A stretch of DNA of 64,000 bases from Ectobius pallidus (lineage: Eukaryota > Arthropoda > Insecta > Blattodea > Ectobiidae). Below, piece by piece: positions 1 through 11,617 of this stretch (its first letter is position 1; the number at the start of each line of letters is the position of its first letter). Position numbers and translations under genes: made by a program. Under the pieces are notes generated by a model. That model had not been told where the DNA came from, searched no databases, and saw only the letters and a list, made by a program, of their open reading frames with translations. The stretch spans positions 57,351,163 through 57,415,162 of the forward strand of contig CAXKWD010000007.1 of the NCBI GenBank assembly GCA_964059195.1, given 5' to 3'.

Positions 1-593
1 TAGCTGCCCTACAAATGTTTAGTCTAACGTCATTCACATCTAGGACAGTCTAAATCACCCATTCACTGACATTAATGTTTACCCACTTCCCCATGAGCTA
101 GATACTTGACATTTGGCAGGCTTATAGCTTTTAGCCTATAATCGATGGAAAAATTCCAAAAACTTAACAATTTTTTTTTACCCCAAAAAACTTCGAAAAT
201 TTTTACTGGCATTAATGTTGACAAACTTCTAGGTGACAAACTTATAACTTTTAGCGTGTAACCGACGAGAAAATTCCAAAAAAGTTCAATTTTGTTTATT
301 TTTACCCCAGAAAAGCCTTAATGTCGTTCTGCTTTCTTTTTAAAAGGTTTAGTATGGCTAAACAGTAATTATGGGCTACGGCAGTCTAAATACAAAGACT
401 CTACTTTCATTGCAGTGTCAGTTCATTACAGTGTCAGAAAAAAAGCTTTTTCTGCAAATCACATAGCCCTGAACGAGCGAAGCGAGTATTTATATATTAT
501 CAGGTTGCAAGTAATATTAGTATGTATTTGTATGCATCTAATTCCAGTAAAATAGTGCAACACCCTGTTCCAACAACCACGATCCGCCACTGC
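1..593. repeat. Interspersed repeat fragment ending in a hAT-like terminus
   Basis: Positions ~1-150 closely match 19892-20010, sharing the run around attaatgtttacccacttcc, so this is a dispersed repeat. The block repeats an internal theme of cttatagcttttagc followed by T-rich runs. At 582-593 the sequence gatccgccactg matches the 3' terminus of hAT elements that begin cagtggcgg. The matching left end would lie outside the window. No coding sequence was recognised, and the repeat family is not identified. Confidence 0.5.
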
Positions 594-765
594 CTACAGG
601 TAAAGACTTTAGCTGCCAGTTAAGTTCCTCGGTACATACTGGCACTCACTACGATCTTGCTTGGTTGAAGTCCGGGAGAGGTCTCATCGGCAAAAACGCC
701 CCCACAACACAACGCGAGAACCCGGTAGGTGGCGTAGCGAAAGAACACCAATATATAAATAAGAG

Positions 766-1826
766 CAGTGGCGGCTCGTGCCCCAGCAAGTAGGTGAAGG
801 GCTTAAATGGGTTTAGTAAAACATGCCTATACAGTTAGAGATGCACTTCTATGATAATTGGACATGCAAGACTCGCCTGTTTCTTGCGTATTAATCCCTA
901 TATTGATTTAGAGTTCACGTAATGTTCTTAAAATCTGAAAAACCTTCCTTAATCGAGATATTGTGATTGTTACTAAAAAAGCAAGCAAGGCCAACAAAAT
1001 AACTTACCTAAAGTTGGGCTACTGCACAACCATGTGAACTCAGAGAACCAAGATTCTTAGAAACTGATATTATTGCTTTTACAGTCTTTCCCCCTTCGTC
1101 ACACTAAGATGGTTTGGTAGGTCATCCAGTTGTGAAAACGTCTCTTTTGTTTTCGTCTTTTCACCTAGAGAACGGTGTCTAAAAAAATGCAAACTATTTA
1201 TCATTAATAGGATTAATATCGGTAACATAACACAGTACCGGTAACACATCCCACCCAAAAACTCGCGAACATCAGCACTAGAAGAAGAGTCTAGCGACAC
1301 TAATGCCATGCCACGAGGGTGCAAAAAAAATTGGCCGAAGGGTGGACTTGGTTTAAAAGTGATCTGGCTGGTTCTGAAGTTCGCTGCAAGGGAGGGATGT
1401 CTCCGTGTTGAAAACGTCCCGTCACAAATGTTGTGAAACCAAAATATTCTTAAAGAATTTGACGTCAGTTTGTCATAGAAACCCCCTAATAGAGAATGGA
1501 CCTGATTTGAAGGACAGAATCGCCTCACATACGTCTCCAGGTATAGTGCAAGAAAGAGAGAGAGAAAAAGAGAGAGAGAAAAAGAGAGAGAGAGCACAAT
1601 GAAACCCCGACCAGACCAGACCTGCTTGCTAAATGTTTTCTTGCTTCCCTTCACTCAGCAACTGATTATGAAGTTCAAGACATTGTAGCCGTGTACAGAA
1701 ACAACTAGACTGAGGATGAAGAATACACGATTCGTTAATATTTATAAAAAAAAAATATTTTTAAACTTAAACGTAAATTGTAGGTAAAGGGCCCCTTCAC
1801 TCCCTTCACTTGGCCGGCCGCCACTG
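766..1826. mobile_element. Non-autonomous hAT element with 8-bp TSD
   Basis: The element begins cagtggcggctcg and ends ggccgccactg, giving a 10-bp terminal inverted repeat with a further inverted gtgaaggg just inside each end. It is flanked by the exact 8-bp direct repeat aataagag at 758-765 and 1827-1834, the TSD length of hAT transposases. Its 1061 bp contain no transposase-like frame. The ORF-sized openings inside are low-complexity (for example a GA-rich stretch at 1551-1597), so it was probably moved in trans. Confidence 0.88.
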
Positions 1827-1834
1827 AATAAGAG

Positions 1835-2238
1835 GGCGCTAGCAAGAAACCAAGCATAACCAAAACAAACAGAACACATACTACATGGTTTAAACAAAAA
1901 AAAACTGAATGATGGAACAATGCGGGCGGAAAGATGGCGAGTTTGTACACAAAACATTAATAGAAACAACATAGTTTGCAGTGCCAAGATTTGCGTGTCA
2001 CAAACTTGATTGCAATATTCAGTGCAAAGATGACTTTTATATTCGAATCTGACTTCTTCATATTTTAAAATAAAATGACTTTCCGACAATGTATTATTAT
2101 TGCAGTACATTGGTTAGCATCCCTGCCTCAGGATGTAAGGGTATACAATCAATAGCGATGGTGCACTATCCCTAGTGAATGTGTGTGGTTTCGCAAAACT
2201 TAGGTTCAAAAATATAATTTCACTAAAGGGATCAGTGA
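1835..2238. other. Short spacer without recognised features
   Basis: About 400 bp between the hAT element and the fold-back element. I see no coding frame or repeat structure. A short stretch at 2110-2130 vaguely resembles a tRNA-derived box A but is too weak to call. Confidence 0.4.
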
Positions 2239-3604
2239 AGGTGTACCAATGGATGGTAGTAGTATGGTACAGCGTATGGCCGAAAAAGAAGATAGTTTGG
2301 CAACTACCGACGCCTCTTCCGGACGCCTACCGACGCCTAGTCCTGTGACGTCACGGGACTCGTTTCCGAGTAATGTACTTGTGCCCTTTCACCCAGTGCC
2401 ACTCCCGTTTCATTCCGACGCCTCGTTTGGGAGTTAGGCCCCATGAACCGCTATTCCCGTTACGCAACAGGCTCTACACTTAGGCCCTTTGATCCGGGCT
2501 GGTTTATGTTGTCATGGTACTCATTCGAACAGTGTACTTATGCCTTTTAAGCCTGTGCTATTTTCGGAGACCTAAATTGTATTTCTGCCCTTAGAACCAG
2601 GCTGGCGCTGCATCCCAAGACGGGACACGGCCTATCACTATGGAACAAGATGGCGGCGGCTAGCGCTGAATGCAAAGTCACACTCTTATGACGTCAACAC
2701 TCTATGCCTGTTAATTTTATATTGTTAAACACTCCTCTTAGATAATACGATACTCTTTAGGCATAAGGACCATGTAATTAGAGCCCTAGGACCAAAGAGT
2801 CGTCATTGTATTCGTTTTAACAAGGAAGATACGCACATTTGTACACTATGGTGTTCCCTATTCGTAGCGACCCTGTAATTACGCCCTCCAACATTTAGTC
2901 AACCCTTAGGAAGAAAAATGCACAGAGTTGTGTTATGCAAATAGTACGTGTCTGATATAATATCCTATTCCGTATTCATAGAGACGTAAGGGATCCCATA
3001 AGGGCATTAAAGATGATACATATTAATAAATAAGTTAGGAAATGCATTTTAACATAGAGACTGGAAATAATGATACCCGGATCTCTCTCCCTCTGATGGA
3101 GAAACAAACACTTTCTCTCTACACAGGAATAGAATAGAATAACGAGTAAACTATTTTTGCGATACATCTCGATATCTGATTGAGAAAGTATTAAGGTAGG
3201 CCTGTAAATAGCAGAACGAAAGTGAAATCTCCCATATTACCTCATGCCTGTTGGACGTCATGGTATTCTTTGAAGACTCATACTTTTTATTCCTAAGATC
3301 CCATACGCCCCTTAGGACCAAAGAGTCGTTATTGTGCTAGTTTTGAAGATACGCACATTTACACTACGCTGTTCCCTATTCATAGCGACCTGTGTAAATA
3401 CGCCCTCTGGACCTAAGAAAACGTTTATGACATCTGAGTCACACCCTCTAACATTTAGTCAACCCCTCTGGAAGAATGCAAATAGGACCCAAACAACACG
3501 TTGGAAATAGTTACTGCAGCAAAGACCCTGCGATACAGAATTGCTAAGCCCATGTTCGAGTTTCCCTTTTTTATAATAATAATAATAATAATAAATAAAC
3601 AAGA

Positions 3605-3719
3605 TTATACTTACATAACATTTTCTTCTCCGTCTCCGCTGCGTCAACAATCTTCTTCTTCTGCATCATGATAAGTGTTAGTAGTACTATCATCTAAGTG
3701 AAATGACTATGTAAGGAAT
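3605..3719 (-). promoter_or_regulatory. Outward-reading exon-like motif with splice donor, left arm
   Basis: On the minus strand this segment runs from attccttacatagtca to a consensus splice donor (gtaagtataa, GT at 3614-3613). It is the arm duplicate of 16271-16385 and resembles 56213-56317 in the Polinton. Sharing between elements that otherwise differ suggests function, such as a 5' exon. This is inferred from conservation only. Confidence 0.45.
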
Positions 3720-3798
3720 ATGAAAAAGGTTCGCGATTCATCCCGACGTCTTTTATTAAGCCTTTTGGACCAAGGGGATGTTTGTGAAGACATGGGAA

Positions 3799-5162
3799 TG
3801 TAACCGTACTTTGTACTCAACACAGACGACAATCTCATATATAGCCCCTGTACGATTGACAATACGCACCCTACTGTTTATACTTCCACACATAACACCT
3901 AACTTCAAACATTCATTCCCCATATAACACCTAACTTCAAACATTAATTACTCCATTAAGGAAAAAGCGACAAGGAAACCAATTACACCCATCAACAGCC
4001 AATAACAGCCCCTACAGTTTGATATATTACACATAACTTTTTATTAACCCGTTCCATCATTTTAATATAAAAACCTTAATAACTCTCTTCATTTTTATCA
4101 CACCCACTACAAATTAATACCATTGGAAGCCCCGTAAAATAGCCCATCAGGATTAAATAACCAGAACTATGATAACTTTCAGTTATCAGAGTTATTGATA
4201 AAAACATAAACCTAGTAACGCCTACTTCCTCTTGAGCCGTCCGGCTGGCGCCTAGCCAATTTTGACAGCTCAAGTAATTAATGACCGATGCAACTTGCCT
4301 GTTTCAACGACGAAAAACGGAATATATTTCAAATCGGATAGCAGAAGAAACTACCTTACCCCAATCAGAGCAGACTTAGACACGGACACAACCAATTGGA
4401 ACTACTTACCCCCACTACCCCTTACAAAGATATTAGCAGAAAGCACGGACATCTCGTCATCTATTGATCACACGACAGCTTAGACTAAAGAACTTCAAGA
4501 CACACTTCAGACAAAAGACCACGTTAAACATTATTAAACTCAAGTAACTTTGCAATATATTGATATTTAAACGTTATAATCCGCGCGATAGAAATAGAAG
4601 TTATTAGCAGCGTCGAAGCGCGTAATTTATATTATTTGGTAAAGACATTGGTTTTATTATTACGAAACCTTAATTGTGAACGTAGGATTGAATATTATTA
4701 TCCGCGCGATACAAATAGAAACTACGAGAGAGTAAATGTGAAAGTAAATAGAAGTGTTCAACGGCGCGTACAAGTGAAGTAATTACTATTACAATTTAGC
4801 AAGTTACAAAGTGTTACTTACGAACCTTAACGACGTACTAAATACTACTAAATATCAGGACTTACATCATCTAATAGAACTAAATCGATTAATTCAGCAT
4901 TTCAGCAAATACTAAACTTTGGAAAATATATATTAATTTGAAAAGACGACTCAACTTTTAGTTACCATTATTCCTGACACCGCCCTTTGACTGTTATCTC
5001 GATTTTCTCTAGCCACTTCCCTAGATAAGAGTTCTCTAGCTTATAACTACCCCTGAGTACTACGCCCGGCACCCCTTATTTTAATCAGAACTCCAGAACT
5101 ACTATACATCTAAAAATCCCACCTACAGTTATAAATCTTCAGGAGAGCGACGAACGGTGATA
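3799..5162 (+). repeat. 5' LTR of the gag-only retrotransposon
   Basis: It begins tgtaaccg and ends gtgata, so it has a canonical TG start but not a CA end. Every base I compared matches the copy 6301 bp downstream. It contains two copies of taacacctaacttcaaacat near 3893-3944, and a repeated ccgcgcgata(g/c)aaatagaa motif near 4581 and 4702. The 73-codon opening at 4262-4483 recurs in the other LTR and is not considered a gene. Confidence 0.93.
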
Positions 5163-5164
5163 AA

Positions 5165-5182
5165 TGGCGACCATCGTGATTG
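5165..5182 (+). promoter_or_regulatory. Primer-binding site
   Basis: Two bases after the 5' LTR the sequence reads tggcgaccatcgtgatt. TGG followed by cgacc is what a tRNA ending in ggtcgCCA would prime on. Arginine-type tRNAs are one candidate, but I cannot confirm the identity. Confidence 0.6.
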
Positions 5183-5588
5183 CTTGAATTTGAAGATCGA
5201 GGGACCAGTCAATAAAATTTAATTTTTCAACAATAAAATTCAGGAACATTACACTAAACCACACACCACCAAGTTTTAAATTCTGTGAGAAATTTTACTA
5301 GAGTCAGCACACCATTGGATTATTCATCATTTCATCAATACCCCCCCCTGGATCTTCATCTACAACATTTTCCCTCATCACCTGGGCACCTGGACATCAC
5401 CTTTGGCCTGCCGCTGGACATCTGGACTACAAAAGGGTATCGTTAATCCAACTTAAGTGTTGAAAACTGAATTTTGCTCCTGTTTTTATTTGAATTCAAA
5501 GTAAATTTTTTCAATTTAAATTTCAAATTTTTTTTGTATTTTAATTAATTTTTATTTTTTAGTAAATTCAATTGTATTGTATTAGTTT
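5183..5588 (+). other. Leader between primer site and gag
   Basis: About 400 bp of AT-rich untranslated leader with a C-run at 5341-5348 and T-rich stretches before the gag start. It may contain packaging signals. No ORF of note. Confidence 0.5.
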
Positions 5589-7628
5589 ATGAAATTAAGG
5601 AATAATAAAGTATTCCAAATCATGGAGCCAAATTCTGATACTCAGATATTATGTTCAGAACAGAATCCTACTTCTGAAAATAATGAAAGTGCATCTGTTC
5701 CTATTTCTGAAAACTTAGAAATTACTCAGCATGAAACCGAAAGTGACCTTGCTAGCTTGCCTGTTACACAAACCCCTGTTAATATCCCAGCTGTGAGTGC
5801 ACCCACCCCATCGACTTCAACTCAGAACACCATAAATTTAGACCCTAACCTTCCTTCTTTCAGTTCAGATTTTTTGTCACAACTACAGACAATGATAGTA
5901 GGAATCTCTACACAGTTAAATTCCACACTAGAAACACAGAGCCAACAATTGAGAAATGAAATGGCCACACAAAATGCTACAATGAACTCCACACTTGAAA
6001 GTCAAAATCAACAAATGACTACAATGAACTCCACACTTGAAAGTCAGATTGCTAACATGAACACGAATATAAATTCAACACTTGAAAATCAAAATCAACA
6101 AATCTCAACAATGAATGCTACACTAACTACATTAATCACTGAACACCGCACTCAGGTTACGTCTGAATTACAAAATTTAGACAGTAGAGTCACAGCTCAA
6201 ATTGCTACCTCAGAACAAGTGTTGACAAATCATATTTCCTCTGTAGAAAATCATGTCACCTCAGTAGAAAGGGTAACTGTTAGCAATTCTACGAAATTGG
6301 TATCCCTTCAATCAGAGTTAGACCGACTTAGGCAAAGGGTTAGAGACCAGGAAAGCCTAATCGAACAAACCAGGGAAAATGCTTTGATCCCTCATGTTTG
6401 TAATACCCCCTCAACATCTGCCTCTACTTCTTCCAACCCCCCTGATCCGGTACCTCAAGCCCCTGAAATACCAGAACCACCTGCACCATTACCCAGAACC
6501 AACAATGGATTGGATCAACGAGCTGCCAGCACTAATCAAACACCCCAAAATGTTGTAAACAATAGTTTTTCATTGCACAATTCGGATTTTCCATTACCGT
6601 ATTTTGAAGATACCTTGAAAACAAACCCTGTCAGATATTTAAAGGACCTAAAAACTTATTTTGCTTTACGAGGAGTCCCAGAACATCTAAAAATGATTTT
6701 TGTGAATCAATCTTTGAAAGCTAACGCAGCTCGCTGGCTCCAAGTCATCGATCCCAATAACCTCCTGTCCATAGGTCAGTTTGAGGAAATGTTTTTATCT
6801 GAGTATTGGAGCGAAAGCGAGCAAAGCCGTTTGAGATCGCGAATATTTCAAGGTAAGTACGACCGTAGCCACGGCCAAACCTATCTACAATATTTCATTT
6901 CTTTGTGTGAAAGCCGCCAACTGCTTAAACCAGAAATTTTGGAGCAAGATTTTCTAAAGGCACTCCCGTCTCACTTTCCGCCTGTAATAAGGAATTGCCT
7001 TGTTGTCGCATCTCCTCAATCCACCACTGAGATGTTAAAATTACTAAAGTCAATGCAGGACCTAACTTACACTTCCACTAAACCATCGCACCCCATTGTG
7101 TCAGCTAACCAAACTCACCGGAAAAACATTAATCTGGTACAAACTTCTGACAATCAGGAAAATTTCCAGATTGGGTCGCGGACAGGAATTTCAAATGAGG
7201 ACCAGCAAAACAATGATTCTAGGGACAACAGACCTTATTGGCCCCAAACAGAGTACGTGCGAAACGCCCGCAATAATTGGCAAACCCGTGGTTTCCGTTT
7301 CAGGCCGTATGGCAATTACAATAATAGGCAAGGGAACAGTTACCGTGGTCAGAACAGACGTGGCTATGCAGGAAATAGGCCTAACTGGTTTAACCGTAAT
7401 CAGTATAACCAAGGTTTTTTCCGCCCCTACTATAGAGGCTGGAATAATTTCAGGTACTCCCGCCGTAACTACAATAATCAATATGAAAGGAACAATTCTT
7501 ATGAAAGCCCGAGAAATAGACCTAACAACAATTCCCCGAGTAACATGGAAGACAGACAAGGAAATAATGACACATCCCAGAATGAAATAAGGACCCCTAA
7601 CCCCCACGACCAGATTGATAGATCATAA
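5589..7628 (+). CDS. gag: Gag structural polyprotein (intact, 679 aa)
   Basis: Single uninterrupted frame and the only protein encoded by the element. Residues ~90-260 are heptad-like and rich in Asn, Gln, Thr and Ser, with imperfect repeats of the type MNSTLESQ, so they probably form a coiled coil. Residues ~335-490 have the feel of a retrotransposon Gag capsid domain (NPVRYLKDLKTYF, ANAARWLQVI, FLSEYW, ALPSHFP). The tail (~525-650) is full of Arg, Gly, Asn and Tyr (RGY, NRPNWFNRN and similar) and lacks any CCHC zinc knuckle, so RNA binding may use an RG/RY-type basic tail. A second in-frame ATG follows at codon 12. The identification rests on LTR context and domain resemblance; the exact clade is unknown. 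Confidence 0.88.
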   Translation: MKLRNNKVFQIMEPNSDTQILCSEQNPTSENNESASVPISENLEITQHETESDLASLPVTQTPVNIPAVSAPTPSTSTQNTINLDPNLPSFSSDFLSQLQTMIVGISTQLNSTLETQSQQLRNEMATQNATMNSTLESQNQQMTTMNSTLESQIANMNTNINSTLENQNQQISTMNATLTTLITEHRTQVTSELQNLDSRVTAQIATSEQVLTNHISSVENHVTSVERVTVSNSTKLVSLQSELDRLRQRVRDQESLIEQTRENALIPHVCNTPSTSASTSSNPPDPVPQAPEIPEPPAPLPRTNNGLDQRAASTNQTPQNVVNNSFSLHNSDFPLPYFEDTLKTNPVRYLKDLKTYFALRGVPEHLKMIFVNQSLKANAARWLQVIDPNNLLSIGQFEEMFLSEYWSESEQSRLRSRIFQGKYDRSHGQTYLQYFISLCESRQLLKPEILEQDFLKALPSHFPPVIRNCLVVASPQSTTEMLKLLKSMQDLTYTSTKPSHPIVSANQTHRKNINLVQTSDNQENFQIGSRTGISNEDQQNNDSRDNRPYWPQTEYVRNARNNWQTRGFRFRPYGNYNNRQGNSYRGQNRRGYAGNRPNWFNRNQYNQGFFRPYYRGWNNFRYSRRNYNNQYERNNSYESPRNRPNNNSPSNMEDRQGNNDTSQNEIRTPNPHDQIDRS

Positions 7629-10099
7629 TTTTTCTTATTTTTCCTTCGCTAAATAACTCAAAACGAAACTTCCCAAAACAGCATAGAATGTTAAAATTAT
7701 TCCAGGAAATGTAAATATCAAAATGAACCAGCATTACCTTATTATAAATAAATTTGAATGTTTGCAATTTTATAAACAACAATAATTTAAAGAGAATAAC
7801 AATGCCAATGCCAGCAATGTGGAAGGCCTGCCCATTGTTGACAACAATTTAATTGTTAATAGTGTTATTTTTCCTTTTAGATAATAAATAAATTGAAATT
7901 TTGTTTGGAATATTAATTAAATATTTGACCACAGTAATAATATTCATGGAAATTGAAATTCTTTTGGACACTTATGACTTAAGAAGTTTATCAAATTAAA
8001 TTAACATTTTGTTAATAGTGATGACATAACCACACCCCTTAGTTAAGATGTAAATAATATATATATGTGTAGAATGTCACCCCTATTAATTCAGTGAATA
8101 TTTCAGAAAATTTCCCCAATTTTATTTTAACCAACATGCTCCTTGGAACCCAATACAACGCAACAGATATTGTAAGAATTTAGAAAGTTTATTCAAAGAG
8201 AACAAAATCCCATTCAACTCAAGTCTCCCCTTAGCAAGTTACAACTCATTGTACGACCGACCCTTGGCCGGAAACACCCCGCTGTGCTGTAAACTGGTAG
8301 TAAACATTGAACTTCACATGTATAATACCAGGCAACGACCCCAATACAAACTGTTGAGAAGAAATTCTTGTAACCTACAACAATCACCTGTTAGAACTAT
8401 ATTATGTCATGAACCCCAAACAGAAATGCCTAAGAAAGTTTAAAGCAGAAGGAGAAGTAAAAAGGATTATCGACCAGGACTCAGGAAAACGTTTTATCAG
8501 ACTGACATTGTAAAATAATTAGAGTGATTCATACTTCTCAAATTAATGTTTTACCTGACGTTATATATAACGAATGTGATACTTACAAGGTAGAGTGTAA
8601 TTAGCCTCCCCGTGGTTGTTGCAAAGACTATGATGAAATGATTCTTATTCTATAAAATAGAGTGAGACATCACAACAGCCATTCCACTACAGATGTAAGT
8701 GCAACAAATAAGCTTATTGCCATTGTTAGTGAACCTTTGTATATATGTAATTTTAAGATAGGCCACTCCCTTTATTTATTCAACTGAAGAGTTAAAACAT
8801 TCATTTGACAAAGGTAATCACACTATTATTTGAAGTAGTAAATAAGTAAACATTGAAATTTCGACATATTTGAATTTTATTGGAGTAGTACACAGAGTAA
8901 GAATAATTAAATTTTGTTAATTTTTCAAAAAGAAAAATTATTTTACATAAACAATATGGACAGGAAATAACCCTCTCCCTACACTAATTAAGTAGAATTG
9001 TATAGCAAAAGTGAAGTAAAAGAATGATCAGAGTTAAGTAAGAATTTGAAAGTGAAATAGTTGTTGAGAAATATGTGTGTTAACAAATAAGAATCTTGAA
9101 GGTAAAACAATGAGGAATATAACAAAAGGTAAGAAATAAATGTATGATAAGCAAAATGAGTGAATAATTAAGATGGTACAATATATGTCTACTAGGAAAA
9201 TATGAAGTAATGATGGTTATGAAGTGAGAAATATGAGAATAAATGAGGAAATATGATAACGAGTATTAAAAGTAATATGAAAGAAAAGAATGATAATGAG
9301 TATTGAGATTAATAAAGAAATTGTGAAGGTAAGACATAAAAGATGATTGATGAAGTTAGAATAATGGAAACAAGGTAAAAGAATATTGAAAGAATAAAAA
9401 GGAACATTAAGAAATGATTATTAATGAGGTAAATAGATAAAAAGGAGTAGGAAGAAAACATGTGTAATCTGAATATAATATCAGTGTATTAAGTAGACCA
9501 ATGAGGAAGATTAGCGTACTCCAACGTTTGACATCAACAATATATGGATTAGCATCAAAAATCAGCGTTATGCAAGAAGCTATTGAAATTAATATTAATA
9601 TCAAGAAATTCGAGTGTATTTTATAATTTTATTTGTGTATAAGGTATAATTATGATTTTGTTTTACTAGTTAATCAAATGGACTATGAACTCAGCAAAAT
9701 GTGTACTACGACCAAGAAGAAAAGTGACCAATTCAAGGTAAAATTATGTTAAAAGTGTATTTTATTGATTATGAATTTATTTGTGTATGTGTAATTACGG
9801 CAGAATTAATCAAAAGTATAGATGATGTAAGGATCTAAATTTTTCAAGAACAGATATTGAAAACAAAGACAATTGATCGAAAAGCTAATATCAAAGTAAA
9901 CCACAATAGATAAAATCCCACGAAATTCTTTTAGCCATGGAAAAGTATTTTAGGGAATCGAAAAATTAAATTTCCATATTTCAAAACACCGCCACTCTTC
10001 AAATTCCAGATTGGGTATTATAATGATCATAAAATCCCGCTTGTATTGACGTCGACATCTCTACATCGTGTGAGTTTTTTAATCATTATGCGGACATCT
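7629..10099 (+). other. Non-coding interior downstream of gag, with a C-depleted tract
   Basis: This 2.47-kb stretch sits where pol would normally be. No protease, reverse transcriptase, RNase H or integrase motif is visible. A 64-codon opening at 8249-8443 has no recognised family. From about 8970 to 9470 the plus strand is strikingly poor in C and rich in A and G. The last 100 bp before the 3' LTR are not purine-rich, so no ordinary polypurine tract is present. Confidence 0.7.
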
Positions 10100-11463
10100 T
10101 GTAACCGTACTTTGTACTCAACACAGACGACAATCTCATATATAGCCCCTGTACGATTGACAATACGCACCCTACTGTTTATACTTCCACACATAACACC
10201 TAACTTCAAACATTCATTCCCCATATAACACCTAACTTCAAACATTAATTACTCCATTAAGGAAAAAGCGACAAGGAAACCAATTACACCCATCAACAGC
10301 CAATAACAGCCCCTACAGTTTGATATATTACACATAACTTTTTATTAACCCGTTCCATCATTTTAATATAAAAACCTTAATAACTCTCTTCATTTTTATC
10401 ACACCCACTACAAATTAATACCATTGGAAGCCCCGTAAAATAGCCCATCAGGATTAAATAACCAGAACTATGATAACTTTCAGTTATCAGAGTTATTGAT
10501 AAAAACATAAACCTAGTAACGCCTACTTCCTCTTGAGCCGTCCGGCTGGCGCCTAGCCAATTTTGACAGCTCAAGTAATTAATGACCGATGCAACTTGCC
10601 TGTTTCAACGACGAAAAACGGAATATATTTCAAATCGGATAGCAGAAGAAACTACCTTACCCCAATCAGAGCAGACTTAGACACGGACACAACCAATTGG
10701 AACTACTTACCCCCACTACCCCTTACAAAGATATTAGCAGAAAGCACGGACATCTCGTCATCTATTGATCACACGACAGCTTAGACTAAAGAACTTCAAG
10801 ACACACTTCAGACAAAAGACCACGTTAAACATTATTAAACTCAAGTAACTTTGCAATATATTGATATTTAAACGTTATAATCCGCGCGATAGAAATAGAA
10901 GTTATTAGCAGCGTCGAAGCGCGTAATTTATATTATTTGGTAAAGACATTGGTTTTATTATTACGAAACCTTAATTGTGAACGTAGGATTGAATATTATT
11001 ATCCGCGCGATACAAATAGAAACTACGAGAGAGTAAATGTGAAAGTAAATAGAAGTGTTCAACGGCGCGTACAAGTGAAGTAATTACTATTACAATTTAG
11101 CAAGTTACAAAGTGTTACTTACGAACCTTAACGACGTACTAAATACTACTAAATATCAGGACTTACATCATCTAATAGAACTAAATCGATTAATTCAGCA
11201 TTTCAGCAAATACTAAACTTTGGAAAATATATATTAATTTGAAAAGACGACTCAACTTTTAGTTACCATTATTCCTGACACCGCCCTTTGACTGTTATCT
11301 CGATTTTCTCTAGCCACTTCCCTAGATAAGAGTTCTCTAGCTTATAACTACCCCTGAGTACTACGCCCGGCACCCCTTATTTTAATCAGAACTCCAGAAC
11401 TACTATACATCTAAAAATCCCACCTACAGTTATAAATCTTCAGGAGAGCGACGAACGGTGATA
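10100..11463 (+). repeat. 3' LTR of the gag-only retrotransposon
   Basis: Same length as the 5' LTR and apparently identical to it. It is followed directly by the TSD ggaa (11464-11467) and then by the resumed palindrome arm. Confidence 0.93.
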
Positions 11464-11617
11464 GGAATCGTTTCAAACAAAGATGTTACGCCGTTTTGGA
11501 CTATGCTATTCTTTGATTCATTCACACAGACGTCATATACCATTTAGGCCCTTTGGTAGAAAATTTGTAGGCATAGAGTCGTTGTTATGCAAATAGGATC
11601 TATACTTACGTCATTAG

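Larger units (their letters stand above)
3799..11463 (+). mobile_element. Gag-only LTR retrotransposon, recent insertion
   Basis: Two 1364-bp LTRs (3799-5162 and 10100-11463) flank a 4.9-kb interior with one long ORF (gag) and no protease, reverse transcriptase or integrase. The 4-bp TSD ggaa lies at 3795-3798 and 11464-11467. The uninterrupted site in the right palindrome arm reads gggaatcg with one copy, which confirms the boundaries. The LTRs look identical by eye and have the same length, implying very recent insertion. The element must use enzymes supplied in trans. There is no purine tract next to the 3' LTR, which is unusual. Confidence 0.93.

Noticed and set aside
4262..4483. 73-aa ORF in both LTRs of the gag-only element
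   Set aside because: It has no recognisable features and no supporting start context.
7191..7607. Minus-strand 138-aa ORF and plus-strand 164-aa ORF in gag
   Set aside because: Both lie over the RG/RY-coding tail of Gag and follow its base composition.
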